Positions 36,085-44,666 of a DNA stretch of 64,000 nt are shown here, in pieces. A program made the position numbers and the translations under genes. Position 1 is the stretch's first letter. Every line of letters starts with the position of its first letter. The notes beneath the pieces are model-generated. The model was given only the letters and a program-made list of their open reading frames with translations, had not been told where the DNA came from and searched no databases. This DNA comes from Ruminococcus sp. (GTDB lineage: Bacteria > Bacillota > Clostridia > Oscillospirales > Ruminococcaceae): NCBI GenBank assembly GCA_021205185.1, contig JAJPYB010000013.1, positions 62,001-126,000 on the forward strand, written 5' to 3'.

Positions 36085-36196
36085 GTTTTTTAAAATGAGC
36101 GACTAATATGCAAAAATATTTTTGCAATCGTCACACAACAAACACAAAGAGCCTTTATTATTAAATTGACAAAATAAAAATGGGAGGTCAAAGACT

Positions 36197-36871
36197 ATGC
36201 CAACGCTACTAATTGTTGATGATGAGAAAAAAATCCGTGATGTTGTAAGAGAATATGCGGAGTTCGACGGCTTTGATGTAATTGAAGCGGAGGACGGAAT
36301 GGATGCCATTACTAAAGCTAATGACAATGACGTTGACATTATAGTAATGGATATTATGATGCCCAGACTTGACGGCTTTTCTGCTTGTAAGGAAATCAGA
36401 AAAACAAAGTCGACGCCTGTGATAATGCTGTCTGCAAGAGGCGAGGAGTACGACAAGCTTTTCGGCTTTGAAATCGGAGTAGACGATTACGTTGTAAAGC
36501 CGTTTTCACCAAAGGAGCTTATCGCTCGTATTCACGCTGTTATGAAGCGCTCGTCCTTCGGTTCGGGCGACGAGGAGGTAGTTACCTACAAGGGACTTAC
36601 TATAAACTTTACCGCTCGTGAGGTTTTAGTAAACGGTGAAAAGGCTCAGATGACTCCAAAGGAATACGATCTTCTTTTCTATATGGTACGGAACATGAAC
36701 ATTGCCCTTTCAAGAGATAAGCTTTTGGAGGAGGTATGGGGCTACGACTTTTACGGTGACGACAGAACGGTCGACACGCATATAAAAATGCTCAGAAACA
36801 GCTTAGGCGAATACAGAAACCTTATAGTAACTTTGAGGGGAATGGGATACAAGTTTGAAAAAATCTGCTAA
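36197..36871 (+). CDS. OmpR-family response regulator
   Basis: A 224-residue regulator with a receiver domain (VDDEKKIRD near 7, phosphoacceptor in IVMDIMMP near Asp52, KPF near 101). A winged-helix DNA-binding domain follows, with the OmpR-type RDKLLEEVWGYDFYGDDRTVDTHIK segment (given in part: VDTHIKMLR). GGGAGGTC precedes the ATG. It overlaps the kinase start by 17 bases, so the two form a pair. Confidence 0.94.
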   Translation: MPTLLIVDDEKKIRDVVREYAEFDGFDVIEAEDGMDAITKANDNDVDIIVMDIMMPRLDGFSACKEIRKTKSTPVIMLSARGEEYDKLFGFEIGVDDYVVKPFSPKELIARIHAVMKRSSFGSGDEEVVTYKGLTINFTAREVLVNGEKAQMTPKEYDLLFYMVRNMNIALSRDKLLEEVWGYDFYGDDRTVDTHIKMLRNSLGEYRNLIVTLRGMGYKFEKIC

Positions 36872-38408
36872 AACCAAATCCAATAAGCCGAGCTTTTTTC
36901 AAAGCGTAAAAAATGCGCTCAGTCCGAAATCCCACAGCCTTAGCACAATAGTATGGTTGTACTTTACGCTTTTCGCTTTGGCAATAATGCTTTTTATGTG
37001 GGCGATTCAGTTTTTCTTTCTGGAAAGCTATTACCGAGCTTCAAAGATTAAAAGCGCTGAGGAAATATGCGTTGAGGTTGGAAAGGAAATTGACAACCCT
37101 GATATGGAGGACGTTATTTCAAGCCTTGCGTTTAAAAACGGCGTTTGTATAGTTGTAACTGATTCGTCTGGAAATATAACAACAGTTGAAAATAATTTAG
37201 GAAGATTTTCCTTCCTTTACGACGACGTTTATCAAAAGTACGGCGAGAGTATGTATAAGCTTCGCAGCGAGCTTTTGGACGGCGGCGATGAAATTGTAAC
37301 TGAGTTTTATAAAAACAATCGACTTGACAGCGACGAGCTTATATGCGCTTCTCTTGTTGAGTCGTCAAGCGGCGATACTTATGTAGTTTATGTTGAAACT
37401 ACAATCGAGCCTGTTACTTCAACCGCTACGATTTTCAACAAGCAGCTTTTCTTTGTCACAATAATTCTGGTAGAGCTTAGCTTTATTATGGCGATGATTT
37501 TCTCAAGGCGAATTTCTCGTCCAATATCAAGAATCACCGATACCGCTAGAAAGTTTGGTAAGGGTGATATGGACGTCGAATTTAAGGGCGGCGATTACAA
37601 GGAAACTCAGGAGCTTGCTAATACGCTGAATGTCGCAAAGGACGAAATCTCAAAGGTTTCAAACCTGCGGAAGGACCTTATCGCCAATGTTTCGCATGAC
37701 CTGAGAACACCTCTTACTATGATTAAGGCTTATGCTGAAATGATCAGAGATTTGTCTGGCGACAATCCTGAAAAGCGTGCCGAACATATAAATGTAATTA
37801 TTGAGGAATCCGACCGCTTGACAGCTCTTGTAAATAATCTTTTAGAGCTTTCAAAGCTAGAAAGCGGAAACGCTGAGCTTAAAGCTTCGCAGTTTTCAGT
37901 TCACGACTTCTTAAACGACGTTATGAAGCGCTACAACATTCTCATTGAGCGTGACGGCTACAATATCGAGCTTATAACCGACGAGGACAGGCTTGTAACT
38001 GCCGATTATGATAAAATGAGTCAGGTGCTTTACAACTTTATCAACAACGCCGTAAACTATTCCGGCGACAGCAAGGATATTCAGGTAAAGCAGATAAATA
38101 AGGGTTCAAACGTCAGAATTGAAATCATCGACCACGGAATTGGAATTTCAAAGGAAATGCTTCCAGTAGTTTTCGACAGATATTACAGAGGTAATAAAAC
38201 TCAGAGAGAGGTTGTCGGAAGCGGAATCGGTCTTTCAATCGTAAAGGGAATCCTGAAGAGCCACGAGCTGCCGTTCGGTGTAATGAGCGAAGAGGGTAAA
38301 GGCTCAACATTCTGGTTTGAATTTACAAACGCTAAGAATATCGACAACAGCGAAATAGCAGTAGAAGAAACAAAGAAAAAACGGTCAAAGCAGAGTAAGA
38401 ATAGATAG
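36855..38408 (+). CDS. Sensor histidine kinase
   Basis: A 517-residue kinase paired with the regulator before it. Two membrane helices (about 30-55 and 195-220) bracket an extracellular sensor of about 140 residues. A HAMP domain (RRISRPISRITDTARKF) and HisKA follow with the phospho-His in NVSHDLRTPLTM near 277, then an ATPase domain with N-box FINNAVNYS, G1 DHGIGIS and G2 GSGIGLS. The TTG start overlaps the regulator. A basic tail of about 20 residues ends the protein. The signal is unknown. ymdB follows after 8 bases. Confidence 0.92.
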   Translation: MKKSAKTKSNKPSFFQSVKNALSPKSHSLSTIVWLYFTLFALAIMLFMWAIQFFFLESYYRASKIKSAEEICVEVGKEIDNPDMEDVISSLAFKNGVCIVVTDSSGNITTVENNLGRFSFLYDDVYQKYGESMYKLRSELLDGGDEIVTEFYKNNRLDSDELICASLVESSSGDTYVVYVETTIEPVTSTATIFNKQLFFVTIILVELSFIMAMIFSRRISRPISRITDTARKFGKGDMDVEFKGGDYKETQELANTLNVAKDEISKVSNLRKDLIANVSHDLRTPLTMIKAYAEMIRDLSGDNPEKRAEHINVIIEESDRLTALVNNLLELSKLESGNAELKASQFSVHDFLNDVMKRYNILIERDGYNIELITDEDRLVTADYDKMSQVLYNFINNAVNYSGDSKDIQVKQINKGSNVRIEIIDHGIGISKEMLPVVFDRYYRGNKTQREVVGSGIGLSIVKGILKSHELPFGVMSEEGKGSTFWFEFTNAKNIDNSEIAVEETKKKRSKQSKNR

Positions 38409-38416
38409 GGTGCAAT

Positions 38417-39184
38417 ATGAAGCTTTTGTTTGTTGGAGATGTAGTAGGGGATCGGGGAATAAATTTTTTAGAGAGCAAAATCTACTCCCTTAAAAAGGAA
38501 TATTCTCCCGATGTAATAGTTGTAAACGGCGAAAATTCCGCTAACGGAAACGGCGTTACCGAGCATTCGCTAAAGCGGCTGGTGTCAATCGGCGCCGACG
38601 TTATAACTACCGGCAACCACGCCTTCTCCAAGCGTGACTGCACGCATCTTTATGACGCCTACGACTACCTTATCCGTCCGGCAAACTATCCTGAAGGCGT
38701 TTGCGGTAAGGGTATTTGCGTTCTGGATTTAGGAAGGGTAAAGATAGCGGTAATAAATTTGCAGGGAACGGTTTACCTTGACAGCCTTGACAATCCCTTT
38801 ATAACCGCCGACAAGCTTTTAACTTCACTTGACACAAAGAATATTTTTGTCGACTTTCACGCAGAAGCTACTGCCGAGAAAAAAGCAATGGGTCATTACC
38901 TCCGTGGAAGGGTAACTGCCGTAATGGGAACTCACACCCATGTGCAGACTGCCGACGAAACAATCTTAGATGGTCATACCGCATACATCACAGATGTCGG
39001 AATGACAGGAGCGGAGGATTCTGTGCTCGGAGTTGATAGCGATATTGCAACAAAAAAGTTTGTGACGCATTATCCTGTAAAATTTGAAACGAGCAAAAAC
39101 GAGCAGGTTTTAAACGCTATTTTAACCGAATTTGACGAATCTTCGGGAAAAGCAACAAAAATTGAACGCATAATTAAGCGATAA
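38417..39184 (+). CDS. ymdB: YmdB-type metallophosphoesterase
   Basis: A 255-residue member of the TIGR00282/YmdB family with MKLLFVGDVVGDRG, VVNGENSANG, TTGNHAFSKRD and GTHTHVQTAD metal-binding motifs. Bacillus YmdB hydrolyses 2',3'-cyclic nucleotides and influences biofilm and sporulation choices. Family placement is firm; the role here follows by homology. It is co-transcribed with the two-component genes, while spoVS downstream has its own promoter. Confidence 0.92.
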   Translation: MKLLFVGDVVGDRGINFLESKIYSLKKEYSPDVIVVNGENSANGNGVTEHSLKRLVSIGADVITTGNHAFSKRDCTHLYDAYDYLIRPANYPEGVCGKGICVLDLGRVKIAVINLQGTVYLDSLDNPFITADKLLTSLDTKNIFVDFHAEATAEKKAMGHYLRGRVTAVMGTHTHVQTADETILDGHTAYITDVGMTGAEDSVLGVDSDIATKKFVTHYPVKFETSKNEQVLNAILTEFDESSGKATKIERIIKR

Positions 39185-39207
39185 TGCACAAAAAATTCTC
39201 AAGACTA

Positions 39208-39236
39208 TTGACTTTGTTTGTAAAATTTGATAATAT
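39208..39236 (+). promoter_or_regulatory. Promoter of spoVS
   Basis: TTGACT (39208-39213), 17-base spacer, TAATAT (39231-39236), a sigma-A-like match. Sigma-H control, known for spoVS in Bacillus, was not clearly visible. Confidence 0.6.
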
Positions 39237-39325
39237 AGATGTAGGCAAATAGTTCTGTTATTTATCATTTCATTCGACCCACTACCAGATAGATTTATAT
39301 TTGAGTTTTCAGCGGAGGTATCAAG

Positions 39326-39586
39326 ATGGAAGTACTTAAGGTTTCATCACACTCCTCTCCTAATTCTGTCGCTGGCGCAGTAGCTGGCATCCTGAGAGGG
39401 TCGGAAGCAGTCGAAATTCAGGCTGTAGGAGCAGGAGCAGCTAATCAAGCTATTAAAGCAATAGCAATCGCAAGAGGGTATCTTGCACCTGTGGGAATTG
39501 ATTTAATATGTATCCCGTCATTTGCAAACATTACAATTGACGGTGATGAACGAACTGCTTTAAGACTTGTTTGTGAAAACAGATAA
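39326..39586 (+). CDS. spoVS: Stage V sporulation protein S
   Basis: SpoVS is a small Alba-like nucleic-acid-associated protein needed for coat assembly in Bacillus. The 86-residue protein is typical in length and sequence (EVLKVSSHSSPNSVAGAVAG, QAVGAGAANQAIKAIAIARG, FANITIDGDERTALRL). GCGGAGG precedes the ATG. It is monocistronic with its own promoter and a strong terminator. Confidence 0.97.
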   Translation: MEVLKVSSHSSPNSVAGAVAGILRGSEAVEIQAVGAGAANQAIKAIAIARGYLAPVGIDLICIPSFANITIDGDERTALRLVCENR

Positions 39587-39630
39587 TTTCGAATTACAGT
39601 TTTTTTCTATTTCATCCTTTCATACTAAAG

Positions 39631-39662
39631 AAAAAGCGGCACATTATGTTGCCGCTTTTTCT
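39631..39662. terminator. Bidirectional terminator between spoVS and the frameshifted gene
   Basis: AAAAAGCGGCA (39631-39641) and TGCCGCTTTTT (39650-39660) form an 11-bp perfect stem with A/T flanks usable from both sides. Confidence 0.88.
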
Positions 39663-39671
39663 GTTGCTGGT

Positions 39672-40291
39672 TTATTCTATTGTCTTGTATAGCCTTAGAA
39701 CCTCGCTCACTGTATCTGCTATCATATCATCAGTTATAAGCTCGCTGGCGTTTTCAGCAGGAGAAGCTAAAAACTCTAAATTTAAAACAAACCTTTTGTA
39801 GTCCTCAAGCCTATCTTTATCAACTGTCAACCCGCACGGAGCGTGAGCGTTTAAAAGCAGGGGACTGATTTTTTAATCCAAATGTCTTTTTTTACAGTAC
39901 GCCTGTCAAAGGATAAAAGCTCGTTCCACTTTTCGTCGTTGAGCTTCTCTTCCGAAACGCCACACTTTCGCATAGCTTCAAAAAGTATCGGCTGAGCGAC
40001 CTTATCCCAGGCAATATCGGTAAGCAGATGAACAACAAATCCTTTAAAGAAATCAGGGTAGGTAAGCTTTACCTGCTCATTTTCCTTTGTAAACGACGCT
40101 ATATTTTCTATCCATTCATCAACATTAACGCTTCTTAAATGCGCCGAGTATCTCACTTCCTTTGAAGCCTTGCCGTTTAGGTTGACAGTATCCGGTGCTA
40201 TTGCTCCAAGATAAAACTGCCCTGAATTTGAAACGTCAATTATTTTGGAAATTTCATTTGCAACGACAAGATGAATCATCGTAGAAGGCAT
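39672..40291 (-). pseudogene. Frameshifted zinc phospholipase C-like gene
   Basis: From ATG 40291 (GGAGG upstream, directly after the ricT stop) the first frame encodes 146 residues. These have phospholipase C-like features: MIHLVVANEI, YLGAIAPD, RYSAHLR and HLLTDIAWD. This frame ends in a TAA at 39851 just after an A6 run (complement at 39871-39880). In the -1 frame the sequence continues without a stop for about 60 more codons, and these look genuine (ISPLLLNAHAPCG... ending EVLRLYKTIE) before TAA at 39672, right before the terminator. One extra A would restore a gene of about 206 residues. It may be a mutation, a sequencing error or slippage. Confidence 0.75.
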
Positions 40292-41155
40292 TTATTTGTC
40301 CTCCAGATTTTTAAGCGCCTTTAGCTCTTCCTTGTTGACAGAGATTTTTGAATCCTTTAAAACTGTAACGCTGTCCTTGTGAAAGCTTTTAACAGCGTCC
40401 GTTTCGTTGTTTTTAACTGTAAGCATACCTGTCAGCAGGTTTACATCCTCGACAACGCCGTTTCCGTCGGGCGTTTTAACAATCGCTCCGATTTTTGGAG
40501 TAACCTTTAAAAGCTCATCATAAGTGTTCTGCTCGTACTTTAAGCAGCACATAAGTCTTCCGCAGGTTCCGCTGATTTTTGAAGGGTTAAGAGTAAGGCT
40601 TTGCTCCTTCGCCATTTTAATTGAAACCGGCTGAAAGTCGCCTAAAAACGTCTTGCAGCAAAACGGTCTGCCGCAGATTCCAAGTCCGCCCATAAGCTTA
40701 GCCTCGTCACGAACTCCAATCTGCCTTAGCTCGATTCTCGTTCTGAAAACGCTCGCTAAGTCCTTTACAAGCTCTCTGAAGTCAACTCTGTTGTCTGCTG
40801 TGAAGTAAAACAAAATCTTCTTGCCGTCAAACGTCCACTCTACGTCCACAAGGTCCATTTTTAGTCCGTGCTTAGCGATTTTCTCCTTGCAGATTTTAAA
40901 AGCGTCCTTTTCCTTTTTCTTGTTTTGCTCAACAATTTCGAGATCCTTTGCGGTAGCCTTTCTCATAACTCCCTTGAGAGGGGAGTTAAGCTCCTCGTCG
41001 GAAATTTCCTTAAGTCCTAAGGCTACCTCTCCGCATTCTACTCCTCTTGCCGTTTCAACAATTACCTTGTCGCCGACATTAAGCTCGAGTCCGTTTGGAG
41101 AAAAGTAATAAACCTTTCCGACGTCTTTAAATTTAACACCTATTATTTTAGCCAT
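40292..41155 (-). CDS. ricT: PSP1/RicT (YaaT) family protein
   Basis: RicT is part of the RicA-RicF-RicT complex that carries iron-sulfur clusters and aids RNase Y-dependent RNA processing and sporulation in Bacillus. The 287-residue protein has the PSP1 core and two cysteine clusters, GLGICGRPFCCKTFL and SGTCGRLMCCLKYEQ, that match the cluster ligands. AAAGGAAAG precedes the ATG. It follows holB, as in Bacillus. Confidence 0.93.
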   Translation of the reverse strand: MAKIIGVKFKDVGKVYYFSPNGLELNVGDKVIVETARGVECGEVALGLKEISDEELNSPLKGVMRKATAKDLEIVEQNKKKEKDAFKICKEKIAKHGLKMDLVDVEWTFDGKKILFYFTADNRVDFRELVKDLASVFRTRIELRQIGVRDEAKLMGGLGICGRPFCCKTFLGDFQPVSIKMAKEQSLTLNPSKISGTCGRLMCCLKYEQNTYDELLKVTPKIGAIVKTPDGNGVVEDVNLLTGMLTVKNNETDAVKSFHKDSVTVLKDSKISVNKEELKALKNLEDK

Positions 41156-41188
41156 AATAAAATTCTTTCCTTTGCTGCGTGTTTTTTG

Positions 41189-42169
41189 CTAAAATGCAAT
41201 TTCAGCAATCTGCGCTGCCAATGCCGAAGTCGCAACAGCTAAATTTGCATATCCGTGAACCTTTTCCTTAGCGATATTAACGCTTTCGTATATTTTAACA
41301 ATTCTGCTTGAAGTGAGTTTGTTCGCAAGACCTTTTGCGCCCTCGTTGTAGGAGCATTTTGAAGCGCTTGCGCCTGCTGATAATTCAAGTGCGCTTCCGA
41401 GAATCTGAATCAATATGTCAAACACATTTTCAGCCTGCGCTCTTGAAGAAAGATTTGCAAAAGTCTTTAAAAGCTCATATTCGTTTTTTTGACAAACAGC
41501 GTCGATTATGCTTTTTGAAATTACAACCTCGTCAAAGACATCTCCGCCGCTTAGAAATTCAAGCTGCCGCCCTAAATTTGAGGGAAAAGCAGAAGTAGCC
41601 TCCGCTGCCTGCTGCTCGCTGAAGCCTTTTTCTTTAAGAAAGCTTAATGAATCAATTTCGCTGACAGGCCGCATTTCAAACGAAAAAACTCTTGACAAAA
41701 CAGTTTCCAGAACGCTTTGCTTGTTCTCCGCTGTCAGAATAAAAATCGTGTCGCTCGGCGGCTCCTCGAAAATTTTCAAAAGAGCGTTCTGACATTCCTC
41801 GTTAAGCTTTTCAGCGTCCTCGATGATATAAACCTTCTTGCCCGATTCGTTCGGCGGAATATATGCGTCTGAGGTGATAGGTCTTATATCGTCCTTGACT
41901 CTGTAAAGACCCGATTTTGAAGTCGGCTGAACGTAAATAATATCAGGGTGGTTGGAGTGAAGCACCATCTGACAGCTTCGACAAACTCCGCACGGCGTAC
42001 CGTTATGAGCTTCGCAGTTCAGAGCCGCCGCTAAATATTTAGCCATTGTGCTTTTTCCAAGTCCCTTTTCGCCGTAAATCAAAATGGAGGGAATAATCCT
42101 ATCCTTTGAAATCATAGTCGAAAGCTTATCCTTAACATATTCGTTTCCGAAAATGTGAAAATTATCCAT
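41189..42169 (-). CDS. holB: DNA polymerase III delta' subunit
   Basis: Part of the clamp loader that puts the sliding clamp on DNA. The 326-residue protein has an intact Walker A (GEKGLGKS at 33-40), a zinc module of four cysteines (52, 60, 63, 66) typical of delta'/gamma, YIIEDAEKLNEECQNALLK, EEPPSDT and the sensor region LSRVFSFEM. GGAGGAGC precedes the ATG. It lies between the decarboxylase and ricT genes in one run of minus-strand genes. Confidence 0.93.
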   Translation of the reverse strand: MDNFHIFGNEYVKDKLSTMISKDRIIPSILIYGEKGLGKSTMAKYLAAALNCEAHNGTPCGVCRSCQMVLHSNHPDIIYVQPTSKSGLYRVKDDIRPITSDAYIPPNESGKKVYIIEDAEKLNEECQNALLKIFEEPPSDTIFILTAENKQSVLETVLSRVFSFEMRPVSEIDSLSFLKEKGFSEQQAAEATSAFPSNLGRQLEFLSGGDVFDEVVISKSIIDAVCQKNEYELLKTFANLSSRAQAENVFDILIQILGSALELSAGASASKCSYNEGAKGLANKLTSSRIVKIYESVNIAKEKVHGYANLAVATSALAAQIAEIAF

Positions 42170-42205
42170 AAAGCTCCTCCGAAAAGCGTAAAACTATACA
42201 CTACT

Positions 42206-43531
42206 TCATTTTACCACATTTACTCTTGAAATGCCATACCTTTTGAGAATTTTTATTGAGCTTTTGTCAAAAACCTCTCCGGCGCAAATTATCGGAATGC
42301 ACGGAGGACAAATTGTCTTTGTTGCCGAGCAAATTCTGCCAACCGAATTTTCAATATCTATTTCCTCAGACGGAGCAAAAAATGCTTCCTTCACGCTCAT
42401 AGCGCTTTTTAGCTCTTTGAGTGAGAAATCCTTCTTTAAAGCCTTGTTGCCGCCAAGGCGAGGAAAAGCGTCCTTAAAGGCGGCAAGCGTTTTGCTAAAA
42501 TCCTGCTCGTCATTCATAACCGAGAACATCATAACAAGTACAGCGTCGTCGTAATACTCGCAAACTATATTCTTTTCTCTTAAAGTCTTATAAAGCTCTG
42601 CCGAATCAATTCCCGACTGCACAGCGTCAATAGTAATTTTAAACGGTTCTCTTGAAATATTTTTGTAGCCAAGCTTTAAAAGCTGCTCCTTTAGTCGCTC
42701 GACCGCCAGAGCCGTTTCGTTAAACCGCCTTATTCCCTCGCTTATTATGTTGTTTGCAAAATCAAGAGAAGCCAGAATCATATACGAAGGGGAAGTAGTA
42801 GCAAAAACGCTCATTACGCTTTTTGCGTTTTCAACAAATGATTCATCCGCCTGACGACTTATGTGAAGATAAGCCGCCCCCGTCATCGCAGGAAGAGTTT
42901 TGTGCGCTGAATCGCAGCACATATCAGCTCCGAGTGTTATCGGGTGATTGTCAGGCATTAAAAATTTAAGGTACGCTCCGTGAGCGTTGTCAACCAAAAG
43001 GTAAGCGTTATGCTTTTTGCAAACCTCCGAGATCGCCTTAATATCTGAAATATTGCCGAGATAATCTGGACTTGTCACAAACACAGCCCGAGCCCCCGTT
43101 TTCTTTAACGCCTTCTCAATACTTTTCGCAGAGTATTCTCCTGTACAGATTGACGAAAGCTTACCGTCAGGGTACAGCCACTCAATCTGCATATCAGTCA
43201 ATATGCAAGCGTTAAGAAAAGAAACGTGAGCGTTTCTTGCCGCTAAGACCTTGTCAATCCCTTGCTTCTTTAAAAGTGCAATCATAGTCTTTATACAAAG
43301 CGACGAGCCTTCGGTAGAATATAGCGTTGCGGCAGTACCAAAAAGCTGCGAAGCGTTTTGCTCGCTCGATTCAATAATTCCACTCGGCGAAAATAAGAAA
43401 TCCGCTCCGTCAATTTCCGTTATATCAAATCCATAAGGAATATTTATTCTGCCCTTGCTTGCAGGCATATGTAGCCTGACAGAGCCCTTCTCATCATATT
43501 GTTTTAAAAAATCATAAATAGGTGTTTTCAT
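42206..43531 (-). CDS. PLP-dependent Orn/Lys/Arg decarboxylase family protein
   Basis: A 441-residue fold-type I PLP enzyme of the Orn/Lys/Arg decarboxylase major domain family. The PLP lysine lies in CDSAHKTLPAMTGAAYLH near 210, and the cofactor-binding Asp in YLLVDNAHGAYLKF near 180. It is shorter than SpeA and resembles the YaaO-type proteins found beside the tmk-holB-ricT region in Firmicutes. Arginine or lysine decarboxylation is the likely reaction, but the substrate is not certain. It is 12 bases after the sigma-4-like gene and probably shares its transcript. Confidence 0.86.
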   Translation of the reverse strand: MKTPIYDFLKQYDEKGSVRLHMPASKGRINIPYGFDITEIDGADFLFSPSGIIESSEQNASQLFGTAATLYSTEGSSLCIKTMIALLKKQGIDKVLAARNAHVSFLNACILTDMQIEWLYPDGKLSSICTGEYSAKSIEKALKKTGARAVFVTSPDYLGNISDIKAISEVCKKHNAYLLVDNAHGAYLKFLMPDNHPITLGADMCCDSAHKTLPAMTGAAYLHISRQADESFVENAKSVMSVFATTSPSYMILASLDFANNIISEGIRRFNETALAVERLKEQLLKLGYKNISREPFKITIDAVQSGIDSAELYKTLREKNIVCEYYDDAVLVMMFSVMNDEQDFSKTLAAFKDAFPRLGGNKALKKDFSLKELKSAMSVKEAFFAPSEEIDIENSVGRICSATKTICPPCIPIICAGEVFDKSSIKILKRYGISRVNVVK

Positions 43532-43543
43532 AGAGCGACCTCG

Positions 43544-43831
43544 CTAAAAAGTATAGTATTTCAAAATCCGAAAAATCTTTTCCTTAGCACGAGTTATAGT
43601 TCTTGAAACGGTAGAGCGGTTTACGCCGTACTTCCTCGCAATTTCCGAAACCGTCATTCCGTGCTTATAATATAAAATGATATAGCTTTTTTGTGTTTTT
43701 GTCAAATCGTTGGTTATTACATAGTATAACGCCCGCTTCATTTGCTCGTGACGCAAATCAACTTCCTCGTTTCTGCCGGGCTCTTCGGATATATCTTTAA
43801 ACAAATCAACTGGATAAAATACTCTCTTCAT
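43544..43831 (-). CDS. Sigma region 4-like helix-turn-helix protein
   Basis: A 95-residue protein. Residues about 45-90 form a sigma-70 region 4-type HTH (LTKTQKSYIILYYKHGMTVSEI, then KYGVNRSTVSRTITRAK; given in parts). There is no region 2, so it cannot act as a complete sigma factor alone. ATG 43831 overlaps the upstream stop as ATGA; GTG 43837 is an alternative. Comparable small proteins regulate phage genes or assist a partner protein. Co-translation with the coiled-coil gene before it suggests that they work together. Confidence 0.7.
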   Translation of the reverse strand: MKRVFYPVDLFKDISEEPGRNEEVDLRHEQMKRALYYVITNDLTKTQKSYIILYYKHGMTVSEIARKYGVNRSTVSRTITRAKEKIFRILKYYTF

Positions 43832-44073
43832 GCGCACTCATTCTCCGTAAAAGTGTCTTGAATTTCCTTTAGCTCTTCAAGCGTTAAATATTTCTCAATA
43901 TCCTTTAAATCCCGCTTTAGCTCATACCGCTCGACTCTCAGCAGATAAATTCTTCTCTCAAGTCTTTTAGCTTCGTCCTCGTCAATACAGAGCTTTAAAT
44001 AACCCATAAGCGTGTGAATCCGACGTCCAAGCCTTTGTGCGTCGCAAAGGTAGTTTTGATAGATTTTCTTCAA
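43828..44073 (-). CDS. Small coiled-coil protein of unknown function
   Basis: An 81-residue protein starting at TTG with AAAGGAAA seven bases upstream. Nearly the whole chain is charged helix with heptad spacing of Leu and Ile (KRLERRIYLLRVERYELKRD near 38-57). No family is recognised. It is the first gene after a promoter and a long structured leader, and is coupled by overlap to the sigma-4-like gene. Confidence 0.6.
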   Translation of the reverse strand: MKKIYQNYLCDAQRLGRRIHTLMGYLKLCIDEDEAKRLERRIYLLRVERYELKRDLKDIEKYLTLEELKEIQDTFTENECA

Positions 44074-44103
44074 TACAAATTTTCCTTTCTGTGTATTAAA
44101 AAT

Positions 44104-44184
44104 GTGATTTAGGCAAGCAGTCCTATCGGGATGTACAGGGCTTGTGGAATCACCGAATCAGACTGACTTATGCCGCATTGTTAC
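44104..44184 (-). promoter_or_regulatory. Structured leader RNA or small RNA, unassigned
   Basis: Nested complementary segments build one long irregular hairpin: 44104-44107 with 44181-44184, GGCA 44112-44115 with TGCC 44171-44174, CAGTC 44118-44122 with GACTG 44161-44165, TCGG 44126-44129 with CCGA 44153-44156, and a terminal stem (ACA/TGT). It lies between a minus-strand promoter and the first gene. No known riboswitch core was recognised. Confidence 0.45.
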
Positions 44185-44208
44185 TTATGAAACAAATGTT
44201 CCACAATT

Positions 44209-44239
44209 ATTATACTATCACTTTATTTTTCTTTGTCAA
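44209..44239 (-). promoter_or_regulatory. Promoter of the coiled-coil / sigma-4-like operon
   Basis: On the minus strand, TTGACA (44234-44239) and TATAAT (44209-44214) are perfect, but the spacer is 19 bases, longer than optimal. That can mean an activator that twists the DNA is needed, or simply a weak promoter. Confidence 0.65.
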
Positions 44240-44289
44240 GAGCTTTTTTTGCAAATTTCAATTGGTGGGAAATTTTTTGTACATAGCTA

Positions 44290-44318
44290 TTGACAAGCTT
44301 TATTTCTTCTGCTATAAT
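44290..44318 (+). promoter_or_regulatory. Consensus sigma-A promoter of the DUF896 gene
   Basis: TTGACA (44290-44295), 17-base spacer, TATAAT (44313-44318), both perfect. Confidence 0.88.
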
Positions 44319-44372
44319 AAACAAGTAATTCCCTCCGCTTTAGTGCGGCAATTTTAAATTTGGGGGTTTATA

Positions 44373-44582
44373 ATGGACAAGAAAAAGCTTGACCGAATTT
44401 CCGAGCTTGCCAGAATTAGTAAAGAGAGAAACTTGAGCGAGTCGGAGCTTATTGAACAAAAGACACTACGAGACGAATACAGAAAAGGCTTTGTAAGAAA
44501 CCTTACAAATCAGCTGGAGAACACTAAAATTTTAAACCCTGACGGAACTATAACCAACGTCAGGGATTTAAAGAAGAAATAG
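44373..44582 (+). CDS. DUF896/YnzC-family small protein
   Basis: A 69-residue protein with the DUF896 (UPF0291) pattern LDRISELARISKERNLSESE, then EQKTLRDEYRKGFVRNLTNQL (given in parts). Members are two-helix proteins of unclear role, one linked to the SOS region in Bacillus. GGGGG upstream and a perfect promoter suggest good expression. Confidence 0.9.
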   Translation: MDKKKLDRISELARISKERNLSESELIEQKTLRDEYRKGFVRNLTNQLENTKILNPDGTITNVRDLKKK

Positions 44583-44666
44583 CAGCTGTTTTTATGTATT
44601 TGTTTTCACCTTACTTAGCCCAATCTTAACAAAGCGAACGCTTTACGAAAGGTTAGGGTTTTTATT

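Noticed and set aside
44090-44202. Classical 6S RNA
   Set aside because: The hairpin shape is suggestive, but the element is much shorter than known 6S RNAs and I could not recognise conserved 6S sequence.
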